Assembly (NCBI GenBank): GCA_019426215.1
Contig: CM033403.1
Span: forward strand, 35,784,754-35,848,753
Direction of reading: 5' to 3'
DNA from: Buddleja alternifolia
Taxonomy: Eukaryota; Streptophyta; Magnoliopsida; Lamiales; Scrophulariaceae
Length of the DNA stretch: 64,000 nt
Part shown: positions 48,797 through 58,755 of the stretch, in pieces
How the letters are laid out: each line of letters starts with the position of its first letter
Position numbering within the stretch: position 1 is the first letter of the stretch
Notes under the pieces: model-generated
Told to the model about the DNA's origin: nothing
Database searches by the model: none
What the model saw: the letters and a program-made list of their open reading frames with translations, nothing else
Program-made: the position numbers and the translations under genes

Positions 48797-49208
48797 CCTG
48801 GCCAATGGCTTCCCATAAGGATGCATTGAATGAAGCAGCAGTGGTGATAACTTGAGGGAAGCTGGTGGCGCCGGGGAAAGCGCCGCCGAACGTAACGCCG
48901 GGGCCCGTATTCGAAACGCCGTGGAGGGCCTCGGACCACCACTCGTACCCCTTGATACCTAGTCTATCAACCGGCGCAGCATTATTCACTAGTAACCTAA
49001 CTTTTTCTTGCAAAGTTAACCGTCTGATCAAGTCATTAACCCTATCTCTTATATGTAGTGACACTCTACAAAATGGCAAGTTTCTTGTTAGGGCGTTGTT
49101 CGGGTCGCAAGCGAACGGGGCACGTGATTCGCACGTGAATGCAGATAGGAGGAGGAGGAAGAGGAGGAGGAGGAAAGTGTGAGAAAATGAGAAGTTTTTG
49201 TGTGCCAT
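41205..49208 (-). CDS. Beta-D-xylosidase/alpha-L-arabinofuranosidase, GH3 (BXL1-like)
   Basis: Seven exons join in frame: 49208-48798, 46086-45808, 44388-44219, 43252-43155, 42985-42641, 42312-41899 and 41797-41205 (2310 nt, 769 residues, the normal BXL length). All splice sites are GT-AG. A signal peptide covers about residues 1-28 ([17 protein letters not shown]), so the enzyme is secreted to the wall. The GH3 N domain has [50 protein letters not shown] and YIVSDCDSV, where Asp292 is the expected nucleophile. The GH3 C domain has [13 protein letters not shown] and [14 protein letters not shown]. The fibronectin-III-like C-terminus begins near [11 protein letters not shown]. It removes xylose or arabinose from xylan and pectin side chains. 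BXL1 is the nearest Arabidopsis paralog by wording. Intron 1 is 2.7 kb, repeat-rich and bracketed by (TA)n. Confidence 0.95.
43293..43702 (+). mobile_element. Non-autonomous Helitron in xylosidase intron 4
   Basis: It starts TCTATATATAATAAAATGC after an A (43292) and ends CTAG at 43699-43702 before a T, with a hairpin CCCGTGCCTTGGCACGAG ending about seven bases before CTAG. There is no target duplication, as expected for insertion between A and T. Length is 410 bp. It lies in the intron between exons 4 and 3 (43253-44218). Confidence 0.85.
47515..47562 (+). repeat. C-rich tract in xylosidase intron 1
   Basis: Runs of ccccacccccacccccccc followed by (ccca)n lie at about 47523-47562, between (TA)n tracts at 47398-47412 and 47616-47638. 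No coding sense. Confidence 0.6.
48761..48793. repeat. (TA)n tract next to the xylosidase exon 1 donor
   Basis: The donor GTAATTA runs straight into this tract on the minus strand. Another (TA)n ends directly at the acceptor of the same intron (46087-46110). Confidence 0.8.
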
Positions 49209-49263
49209 TTGTGAGTTGTTGTGTGTGTGTGTTTGTGAGGATAAGAGAAAGAGGGTTTAAGTG

Positions 49264-49272
49264 TATATATAG
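49264..49272 (-). promoter_or_regulatory. TATA box of the xylosidase gene
   Basis: CTATATATA on the minus strand lies 56 bp upstream of the ATG at 49208, which leaves a leader of roughly 30 bases. Confidence 0.55.
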
Positions 49273-52167
49273 AGGGAGATTATATTGTGTGAGAATGGTG
49301 GATATACATGATTTGGAGTCAAAATAGTCTTTCATGATATAGAATATATGACGATTGAGTGTGTAAGTAAAACACGTTATATAATACTAGCTAATCAGAG
49401 CAACATAGACGATGCATGTGATCAAGAAGAAAAAATTTCAAAAATAATTGAGTGAAAATAAATTATTAATATGAAATAAAATAATTTGATATTTATAGTT
49501 TTGAAAAAGCATCAAACTAATAAAATATTGAAGGGGAGATAAAAAAGAGATGAAAATGAGGAGACACAAAAAGAACGTGTAGTGTATAAGAGGAGATGAG
49601 AGTGAGAGAAATAAGATAATATTAAGGGAAAGGAAGATAATGTGTGCGAAGAAACATAGGAGATAATATATAAAAGAACAAATTATTTGGGACATTTGTC
49701 AATTTTTTAGAATAGTAACACGGTGTTACTAACACCAAAACTTGACAGTTCAAATTAGTTTTTTAATACCACTTTTGCTTTCTATAATAGTGCTGCATAC
49801 ATTAATATATATATATATATATATATATATGGATTATGGAGAAAAAGAAAAAATTATTTGCAAGAAATCAATCATTAACGGTGAATAATAGGAAAATATG
49901 GAGTTAAATTTTATGGTAATTCGATATATGGTAGACTCGGAGAGTTCGTTGATTAGTTAATATTAATCAAGAAATTATTGTTGAGTGGTTTTCAATATTC
50001 ATTTAACCCTTTCATGCAATAGAGTAATTGAATGAATCGGAATTGTTTTATCAAGTCCGTTCAAGGATTATTTTAATGTTTTCTATCAAAAACTGTATGC
50101 TGTTTATGTTAGTAATTATCGTCTAATTTCTATATATTTGTACCATGTAATAAAAAAGATATATATTATCAAATTTACACCATTAATTGTTGTTTGAGTT
50201 GAAATTTGTATGTAAAATATATATGTATATATATATGTACATATTTTGAGTTAGGAAAAATTAATTAGAATGCATTAGGCATGTGTTTCTAAATCTTTGG
50301 TCCAAGGGCTACATTGAAAAAAATAGCTTTTAATTTGTAGGTCAAGCAAAGCAATAATATGGATATAATAAATCTGCAGATTGTTGAAAACTATGTTTAG
50401 TTCACTTTCATAGGGTCTTTAATATTAATACAATTATTATACTTTTCTATCCACTTAAGTTTTCAAATCAATGACAAAGTTTTCAATTATCATACAGTAA
50501 ATTTGTCACGGAAAAGTGATAAATCTTCCACGATTCAGAATTTTTACCAAGATAAAAAACGTGAATCGTGTCCTGTTACATAGTGGATACTCGGATTTTT
50601 CTTTTATTTATATATATATTTCAAGTTAAATAGTGATTGAGCCAATTTTTGGACTGAAAAATGAGTCAAATTATTGAATATTCGATTCATACTGGTTGTC
50701 AAAGCCTCGTTTGAGCTTGATCGACTAACTTAATAAACCAAGCTTGGACACTTTTTTTTGTTCGATAAATTTTGAAACTCATCTTGATTATAAAATATGT
50801 GGGAAAAAAAATGAAACTACTCAAGTTCGATCTATTATCCGCTTGATTAAACTTCATTCCAGCCCGATTTGATTAAATATCAAATCAAATTGAACACACA
50901 AACTTTAAAACTCGATAATAATTCGATCAAATTTGATAATGTCTTGTTGGCTTATTGAGTTATTTCCATTCTTCATTTACGTCGTTTTGTACAAAATTTT
51001 CAAGAACATTTTCAACGGCAAAGTCTTATCTGTTGTTATTAATTTATAATGTTTGACGACTAAAGCTGGTTTGGCTTTTGCTTGTACGTAGAAAATATGC
51101 AACCAATCTTGTTCATGACTTTACAACCCTTGCAAGTTGCAACTAAGTTAGAAATCATATTTATCAATAATTAATTATTTAATTAACAAATAAGTGGGAA
51201 AATCCACTCCTTAATTATCCAATTTTCAAAAAAAATAAATTTCCAATTTTCATTAGACATAATTAAAGTAGATCAATAAATTAAATAATTGACGAATTTG
51301 TACTTTAACAAAAAAATGACTTATCACAAACAAATGTATAGTTATCTGTTAATTGAATTACGATTGAGTTCGACCATATTAAATTCGTACTTTAAGTTTT
51401 CGCACCGTGAACGCAACTTGAGTTAGGTAGCAATCATGCTGACTAGATCATGTGGTTTTCCCGAACTGTCCTAACTGAATTCTTAAAGATGGAGGGCCCC
51501 TATTTATCCCATCTTAAAAGATGAGGATTGTTAAGATGATAACGAGAACTCCTTAATAAAATAATTTATCAATATTATATTCAAAAAATATAAAATATTT
51601 CAAAATAGCTGTATTTATTTATTTATTCCAAAATTTAATATCAGCGATGGAAAATATGAGAATGAGAAAGCCCAATAAAAGATTATTATTCATTGGACAA
51701 GAGTGAATATTTTTTTTGTTTATTTTTTTATAATAATTATTGGACAATGAGAGAATAGTGACACCAAAAATATGAGAATGAGAAAGCCCGATAAAAGATT
51801 ATTATTCATTGGACAAGAGTGAATTTTTTTTTGTTTTTTTTTATAATAATTATTGGAAAATGAGAGAATAGAAACACCAATTTTCAGCTATGTTTATGTT
51901 GTAAAATATTTAAAAATATCACAAATATATATAGTTGTAAGATGTGGTGGTGTTGATTGAATAAAAACATTCTTATCCATTAAAATACCATGGTTCATGT
52001 TGAGGTGGATAATATTGCCAACTAATATTTTTGCAACTTCTTATCCATTGCATTTACTGTTACATTGAGACATGATGATATGGGCTATGTCAATTCAATT
52101 TAAGCTCGATGTTTAGTTTGTATTTGGATTGAAAGATTCATATTCATGGATTCGAAATTACAAATAT
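49273..52167. other. AT-rich intergenic
   Basis: No gene is supported. A (TA)n tract lies at 49804-49830. An 85-codon minus frame at 49438-49695 is low-complexity. A tandem duplication is listed separately. Confidence 0.5.
51651..51881. repeat. Tandem duplication of an approximately 117-bp unit
   Basis: Copies at about 51651-51767 and 51768-51881 share atgagaatgagaaagccc, ttattattcattggacaaga and ataataattattgga, differing in T-run length. Confidence 0.88.
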
Positions 52168-52177
52168 TAAAAGATTT

Positions 52178-52382
52178 TTTTAAAAAAAAAATTCTAGATA
52201 AGGGGATACTCTTAACCGATAAACTTGGGCAGATAGTTTTAATCATGGGTCACACGGACCCCATAAAACTCCAAATAAGGAAAGAAAAGTCACAACTTGT
52301 GACAGCTTGAAATTGAACCGAGACCCTCCCATGTGAAAGTGAAAACTGATACCAATAGGCAATAGGCTAATAAGCCTTGGTC
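52178..52382 (-). mobile_element. SINE with 10-bp target duplication
   Basis: It is flanked by taaaagattt at 52168-52177 and 52383-52392. On the minus strand a B-box-like GGTCTCGGTTCAATTTC lies about 75 bases in (complement 52305-52325) and the tail is an A-rich run (T/A-rich 52178-52190 on plus). Length is 205 bp. Confidence 0.78.
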
Positions 52383-52392
52383 TAAAAGATTT

Positions 52393-53128
52393 CTTTCCTT
52401 TTTTTCTTTTTTGTTGCAATACTAAAAGATTTCTACTCCATCATGGTAATTGAATAATTAAGTGATGTATCATTTATTTGATTTAAGGGAAATTTAGTTG
52501 GACTGATAATGTTGGACTTGTGTAAATTGTAGATGACTTATTGTCTATGTTTAATAGCGAGATTATAAAAAGAGGTCAAGTTTACAACTCATTAATACAC
52601 TTATAAACATTAACTAATTAGTGCATTCCAAAGGGATTCATTAATCGTACTAAAAATTCCTAATTACTGCAATCTGATAATAGTTCTAGTGTGTCAAGCA
52701 TCAAATCGGATCCCAATATTCCGTTTACACATACCTATACACTTTTATTGAGGTTTACAACCTTGACCTCGACTCTATGCTGATCTCACATCATTAAGGA
52801 AAGAAAACAAGAACTTTGTTTACAATGCATTCCAAATATTTGAATTCGTTACAATTCATTCCAAAAATCGAACTCAACTCTATCAATTCAAACACAACCT
52901 TAAATCATAATATGGATAGCAACGGATGTCCAGCAAGATTGAGAAGCAATTGCACGTTTATTGAGCGTACAATTTAGATTTCTGATTAGTTGTGTCTTTC
53001 TAGACAATCAAAATCCACTATATCTCGTGACTTCTTAAGAATCACCCTGCAGTACTAATGAGACCACAATTAAAACAGGTCTATTGTTCTTTGCTTCTTG
53101 AATTTGCAGACAAGTAAATCCACAGTTA
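52393..53128. other. Intergenic, possible distal 3' flank of the AAE7-like gene
   Basis: No gene is seen. Before the TR-GAG insertion this DNA lay next to 58616, 140 bp past the AAE7-like stop codon. Confidence 0.5.
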
Positions 53129-53133
53129 CATAC

Positions 53134-53440
53134 TGATATCGCCAATAAATGATACGATATCGTTTGATTAATCTTGAGTAATAAGCAATATAAATGATGA
53201 ATATTAAATATGAGGAATAGAGAGAATATCCTAATTGCAAGAGAAATATTATCTTGTGTATGTATTGTGTGTGTTATTTTACACATATAAGAGCTATTTA
53301 TAACCTAGGGTTACTATTTATTATGGGTTTTGGGCTTTTCATACTCACTTGGGCCATCTTTAAATACAAATCTATTCTAAGCCCATGATTAACAATTAAT
53401 AAAATATATTTGGCCCAACTCAATATTCAATTCCTTATCA
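53134..53440 (-). repeat. TR-GAG 3' LTR
   Basis: 307 bp, TGATATCGCC...CCTTATCA as read on plus. Nearly identical to 58304-58610. Confidence 0.95.
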
Positions 53441-54459
53441 TCTAGTCCCCCAATTCATAAGCTTAGGTGTGCCTAAGCTCGCATAAGCTTGAGAATTTAC
53501 GATCCGAATAACTTTTCAACGGATCCATCTCTCTTGTCTCGATGCGTCTTCAAAAGAAGGATTTAATATTATTGCTACTACCTTGTTGAGTGTCGGACTC
53601 CAAATGAATTTTTGGGCTTGAGGGACTTGAATGTTGGGCCACACATAGGTCTATCCTTTGGGCCCCAATCTATTATCTCCATTCCACCTCTTTTAGTCCA
53701 TTTGCCCACAAATTATCCTCTCTTTCTTCTTCATAAAGCTGCGCTGCCATGGAGGAAAACTCCCCTAATTTTTTGAAAACTATTCCTATTCTCTTCAAGC
53801 AAAAATCGATTGTGACATCATTTAATGGTTTTTAAACTTCCATCTTCGCAGCTCTAAGGATTGGGCTTCTTCATTTCTTCGATTCCCGAGGTAGGTAAGC
53901 TTCGACCATCCCTTCTCAATCTTTACTCATTTCTTCCGGATTTACATGGGCTTTTGAGTATCTTATTCTTGTGTTGCTGTTATATGTTGGTTTATCCTTG
54001 ATTTTGTTGAATTCCTTTGGGTTTTGAGCAATGGGGGTCTTATTTGTAGTGGTGAGTATTTCGAATTTTGAAATTGTTTGGATATTGTGCAGTAGTGAGG
54101 ATCTTATTTGGGGTGGTGAAATTTTGAATTTGAAGATATTTGGATATTGAGCAGTAGTGAGGATTTTATTTGGGGTGGTGAAATTTTGAATTTGAAGGTG
54201 TTTTTCGCAACTTTCGCGGTTAAAATGAAAGAGATAAGATGGGTTTTGTAACAATTACTTTGTATGAACCTTCGGACCTTGACTATCGAGTCGACCTTCA
54301 AGCCTCGAACTTCACATTGTCGACCTTCCAAACATTGACCTTCAAACTTTCGAGTCCCGGCTGCTCGTATTTTATGGGGTATGTAGATTGCTCCCTTTTC
54401 AAACTCTTACCTCTCGGGTGGCCTACCTTCATTTTTTGGAAAAATATTTGATCTTTAGA

Positions 54460-54925
54460 CCTTGTAGACCTCTAGATCTTCGACTTCAAGCTCTTACCTC
54501 TCGGAAGGTAAACCTTTAGTCCGTAGAAAAAATATGTGATCTTTAGACCTTGTAGACCTTTAGACCTTCAACTTCAAGCTCTTACCCCTTGGAAGGTAAA
54601 CCTTTTGTCCTTAGAAAAAATATGTGATCTTTAGACCTTCAACTTCAAGCTCTTACCCCTCGGAAGGTAAACCCTTTGTCCTTAGAAAAAATATGTGATC
54701 TTTAGACCTTGTAGACCTTTAGACCTTCAACTTCAAGCTCTTACCCCTCGGAAGGTAAACCTTTTGTCCTTAGAAAAAATATGTGATCTTTAGACCTTGT
54801 AGACCTTTAGACCTTCAACTTCAAGCTCTTACCCCTCGGAAGGTAAACCTTTTGTCCTTAGAAAACATATGTGATCTTTAGACCTTGTAGACCTTTAGAC
54901 CTTGTAGACCTTCAACTTCAAGATT
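54460..54925. repeat. Minisatellite A in TR-GAG
   Basis: About six copies of a 76-85-bp unit containing caagctcttacccctcggaa, ggtaaaccttttgtcc and tgatctttagaccttg. Confidence 0.9.
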
Positions 54926-55074
54926 AGAACTTTAATTTTACCTTATAAAGATTCTCTTTTCAATGTTATTTCGCACCCCTTGATTGTCTCACGATAATTT
55001 CCTTTTAATTGCAGGCTCTCAAATTTTTAGCCTCTCAAGCTCTTAAGGTCTTGATCACTCCACAAGCATTTATC

Positions 55075-55530
55075 AAGCTTTAAGCTCTTGCCCCTCGGAT
55101 GGTAGACCTTCACTCCTTGGATAAGTGGCTTGACCTTTAGACCTTTAACTTTAAACTCTTGCCCCTCGAATGATAGACCTTCACTCCTTGGATAAGTGGT
55201 TTGACTTTTAGACCTTTAACTTTAAGCTCTTGCCCCTCGGATGATAGACCTTTACTCCTCGGATAAGTGGCTTGACCTTTAGACCTTTAACTTTAAGCTC
55301 TTGCCCCTCGGATGATAGACCTTCACTCCTTGGATAAGTGGCTTGACTTTTAGACCTTTAACTTTAAGCTCTTGCCCTCGGATGATAGACCTTTATTCCT
55401 CGGATAAGTGGCTTGACCTTTAGACCTTTAACTTTAAGCTCTTGCCCCTCAGATGATAGACCTTCATTCCTTGGATAAGTGGGTTGACCTTTAGGCCTTT
55501 AGCTTTAAGCTCTTGCCCCTCATTCTTAAG
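55075..55530. repeat. Minisatellite B in TR-GAG
   Basis: About six copies of a 71-bp unit containing aagctcttgcccctcggatg, atagaccttcactccttgga and taagtggcttgacctt. It is related to block A in its ctcttgcccctcgg and tttagacctt parts. Confidence 0.9.
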
Positions 55531-56159
55531 GTCGAGGTCTCACGCGAGCAGTATAGCTTGAGAATTTAAATCTGGGTCCTATCTAGTTTAGGTTGAGCAC
55601 GTAGTATTCCAAGGTCGGAGATCTTGGGCACCTAGTCTTCCAAGGTCGAACATCTAATATTCCAAGGTTGACAACTTGAGTGCCTACTCTTCAGTGTTTG
55701 TTACCTCCTCTTTAGGAAATATTTTTCCTTTGTATTGGGACGAGCTCTTGGGTAAGATAATTGGGCATGCTTTCTATGGTTTTTGAAGTGCCAAAAGCAA
55801 GTGAAATTTCGAAAAGGCTTTCAACGAGGCTTTCACTTTGAGGTTGTGCATGTTAGACTTTGAAGTCATGAATGTTAGACCTTGAGCTTGGATCTTCTTT
55901 AGATCACTTAGAGGTCGTGCGTGTTAGACCTTGGGGTTCTGCACAATGGACTTTGAACCTCAATTTTCTTTACATCACTTAGAGGTCGTGCATGTTAAAC
56001 CTTCCTGACCATGCACGCTAGACCTTGAATTTGGATCTTCCTTTGCCTATTTAATTACTCTTATTCAGACTTTTTCATTTGAATAGTCTTCTTTAAATTA
56101 TTTTGAGTCATTCTAAGATTTGTTTGCTTTGTTAGTCTTTTTTTTTTTTTTTTTTTAGA

Positions 56160-56706
56160 TTAGTCTTCAAGACTTGGTCTTTTTTATAAGACTATTTTGT
56201 GTTCTTTTATGGACTAGTCTTCCAAAGTTAGTCTTTTGTAAGACTATACCTATGTCCTCTTCGGACTAGTCTTCATGATTTAGTCTTTTTATTAGACTAT
56301 TGTTGTGTCTTCTTCAGACTAGGCTTCATAACATAGTCTTCTTATCCGACTAGAGTGTCCTCTTCGGACTAGCCATCCAGACTTGGTCTTTTTTGTAAGA
56401 CTATTTTTTTTTTTCTTAGTCCTCTTCGGACTATGCTTCAAAACTTAGTCTTTTTGTAAGACTATTCTTGTGTCCTCTTCGGACTAGCCTTCAAGACTTA
56501 GTCTTTTTTGTAAGACTATTTTTGTGTCCTCTTCGGACCGGCCTTCAAGACTAAGTCTTTTTTGTATGACTATTTTCGTGTCCTCTTCGGACCATGCTTC
56601 AAGACTTAGTTTTTTTGTAAGACTACTCTTGTGTCCTCTTCGGACCATGCTTCAAGACTTAGTCTTTTTTGTAAGACTATTCTTGTGTCCTCTTCGGACT
56701 AGCCTA
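56160..56706. repeat. Minisatellite C in TR-GAG
   Basis: About ten copies of a 50-60-bp unit containing cttcaagacttagtctttt, tgtaagactat and gtcctcttcggact. Each unit contains the near-palindrome aagacttagtctt, so single strands can fold into serial hairpins. Confidence 0.9.
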
Positions 56707-56951
56707 TGAAGGTTTGCAACGCTGGTGCGAGTAAGAATTAACACAAATATCAAAATAGTATAGTATTCATAAGTAGACTTGCAAGGCATACATTGCAATT
56801 TCTTTGAAATATAAATTCAAAACATAAAGATAAAAATTTAAGGCTATTAGCATTAGAATTTCTTTAAATTTGCCATGTTCCAAGGGCGAGGAAACTTTTA
56901 CTCTTCCACTGTTTGCATCTTGTATACTCCATGTTCAGTTGTTGCAATGCT

Positions 56952-58256
56952 CTAGGGCTCTGCGCCCCTGCTCTTTGCTCGACCTTGGTTTCTCAAAACT
57001 ATGGTTCCACCCTCACCCTTCATAAAATTCATCTCTTCCTCACGTATATACTGCTGAGCCATAAGGCTAAGCTCTTCCATGCTTTTAGGAGCTTCGAGAG
57101 ATAAGGCTGAAGCAAAGGGACCAAGCTTCAACCCGATGATCAAAATACTGACTATCATCTCAAAGCCCACATATGTTACATCTATGAGTTCGTTGCAGAA
57201 CCTCTCAAAGAAAGTCCTCAACGGTTCATTCTCTTCCTGCTTAATGGCCAATAGATAGGTGGCCGACTTCTTTGGCTTTTTCTTGCTAGTGAAGTGGTAC
57301 GTGAACCTTCGCCCCAGTTGCTCGAAACTCACAACGATTCCAGGTGGTAGAGATGTGAACCACTCTTGGGCCCGTCCTTGCAATGTAGTTACAAAGACCC
57401 TTGCATTTATGGCCTCCGACTGTCCAAGTAAGTCCATGATATTTTGGAAAGTGATCAGGTGCTCCTCTGGATCTTTAGTCCCGTCGTATTTTGGGAGGTA
57501 CGGAATGCGAAAATTCGGTGAAGTGCGCTCTCGGAGGATATTTTCATGAAAAGGGGAAGCACGCTGAAAAGTTAAGACTCTTGGGTGCGCGACCCTAGGT
57601 TGCACAATTTCTGTCTCATACTCACCTTCCTCTTCCCAACTGGGGCTCTGGTAGGTTGAATGTCGTCCGACGCCCAGCGGTTCTCTAGCAAACCCCCGAG
57701 CTCGACTAGGCGGGGGAGGTCTGCTCTCAGCCTCATCCGATATCACGATCTCTTCACGCTCCCTCCTAGGCATAGGTCGCGGAGGTTGAGGTGGTGCGCG
57801 CACTCCCGGGTCAACACGCGGTAGCGGCACCCTTCTCGACCTTGGTTGTCCCACGCTGATAGACTTGAATTCGGGATAAAGTTGACGTGGGGGTGGCATA
57901 ACTTCGTGCCTTACCGCTCGAGCTCGGTCTCTGTTGAAGGTAGGGTCCGTGGTTGGGTTGCGCCACACGTTAGACTCCAACCTGTGAACGGGTTGCCGGG
58001 GATGCACTTGTCCACTCCACTCCACGAACATCTTATGCAAATCCTCTTTAGAAATCTGTAGGATTGGGCTTGCAGAGGTTCCTGCTCCATTACCTCCCCC
58101 AGGTGGAGGTGCGGAAGGTGTGACGGCCGGCCTTGTCTCTCCTTCAAGCTCTTGCCCAGGAGTTTCAAGAACAGCTTCCTTGTTCTTCAAGTCTTCCATG
58201 ACTTGCCCAGAAAAAACAGCCCCAAAATTCCTCAAACCCACCAAAAATCCACTCAA
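56952..58256 (-). CDS. Retrotransposon Gag protein of the TR-GAG element
   Basis: The frame is 434 codons; the first Met is at 58256 but MEDLKNKEAV at codon 20 is an alternative. The N-terminal half is Pro/Arg/Glu-rich and probably disordered. The capsid-type retrotransposon gag domain runs from about residue 235 (RIPYLPKYDGTKDPEEHL) to 400, with ARVFVTTLQGRAQEWFTSLP, SFEQLGRRFTYHF and EPLRTFFERFCNELI. It ends GRAKSRGAEP-stop without a zinc knuckle or protease. In such elements Gag packages the RNA. The frame is uninterrupted, in line with the recent insertion. Confidence 0.9.
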   Translation of the reverse strand: MSGFLVGLRNFGAVFSGQVMEDLKNKEAVLETPGQELEGETRPAVTPSAPPPGGGNGAGTSASPILQISKEDLHKMFVEWSGQVHPRQPVHRLESNVWRNPTTDPTFNRDRARAVRHEVMPPPRQLYPEFKSISVGQPRSRRVPLPRVDPGVRAPPQPPRPMPRREREEIVISDEAESRPPPPSRARGFAREPLGVGRHSTYQSPSWEEEGEYETEIVQPRVAHPRVLTFQRASPFHENILRERTSPNFRIPYLPKYDGTKDPEEHLITFQNIMDLLGQSEAINARVFVTTLQGRAQEWFTSLPPGIVVSFEQLGRRFTYHFTSKKKPKKSATYLLAIKQEENEPLRTFFERFCNELIDVTYVGFEMIVSILIIGLKLGPFASALSLEAPKSMEELSLMAQQYIREEEMNFMKGEGGTIVLRNQGRAKSRGAEP

Positions 58257-58303
58257 AAATCAACCAAACAAAATTAAAAAAATTTCCCACAGACGGCGCC
58301 AAA

Positions 58304-58610
58304 TGATATCGCCAATAAATGATACGATATCGTTTGATTAATCTTGAGTAATAAGCAATATAAATGATGAATATTAAATATGAGGAATAGAGAGAATATC
58401 CTAATTGCAAGAGAAATATTATCTTGTGTATGTATTGTGTGTGTTATTTTACACATATAAGAGCTATTTATAACCTAGGGTTACTATTCATTATGGGTTT
58501 TGGGCTTTTCATACTCACTTGGGCCATCTTTAAATACAAATCTATTCTAAGCCCATGATTAACAATTAATAAAATATATTTGGCCCAACTCAATATTCAA
58601 TTCCTTATCA
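58304..58610 (-). repeat. TR-GAG 5' LTR
   Basis: 307 bp; drives minus-strand transcription away from the AAE7-like gene, in the same direction as that gene. Confidence 0.95.
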
Positions 58611-58755
58611 CATACCAAAGAAGAAGCAAATAATTGCTATTATTTCATCAGATACACTAGTCACCTGTTCTCTTTATTAACTTAAGGATTCAACACAAAT
58701 AACATAAATATGGTATTGCTGAAAAATATATACTTAATCACAAGCAGATTCAGAT

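Larger units (their letters stand above)
53134..58610 (-). mobile_element. Gag-only Gypsy-type LTR retrotransposon (TR-GAG), very young
   Basis: LTRs of 307 bp at 58304-58610 (5' in minus sense) and 53134-53440 differ at one position that I can see (53319/58489). TG...CA ends and an exact 5-bp duplication catac (53129-53133, 58611-58615) are present. The primer-binding site TGGCGCCGTCTGTGGGAA begins just inside the 5' LTR (complement about 58284-58301) and a polypurine tract AATTGGGGGACTAG precedes the 3' LTR (complement 53442-53455). A single gag frame lies at 56952-58256. No protease, RT, RNase H or integrase is found. The rest is three minisatellite blocks and non-coding sequence. Mobilisation would need enzymes from a full-length relative. 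Confidence 0.93.

Noticed and set aside
56524..56709. Plus frame in minisatellite C
   Set aside because: A repeat translation (CPLRT-type units), not a gene.
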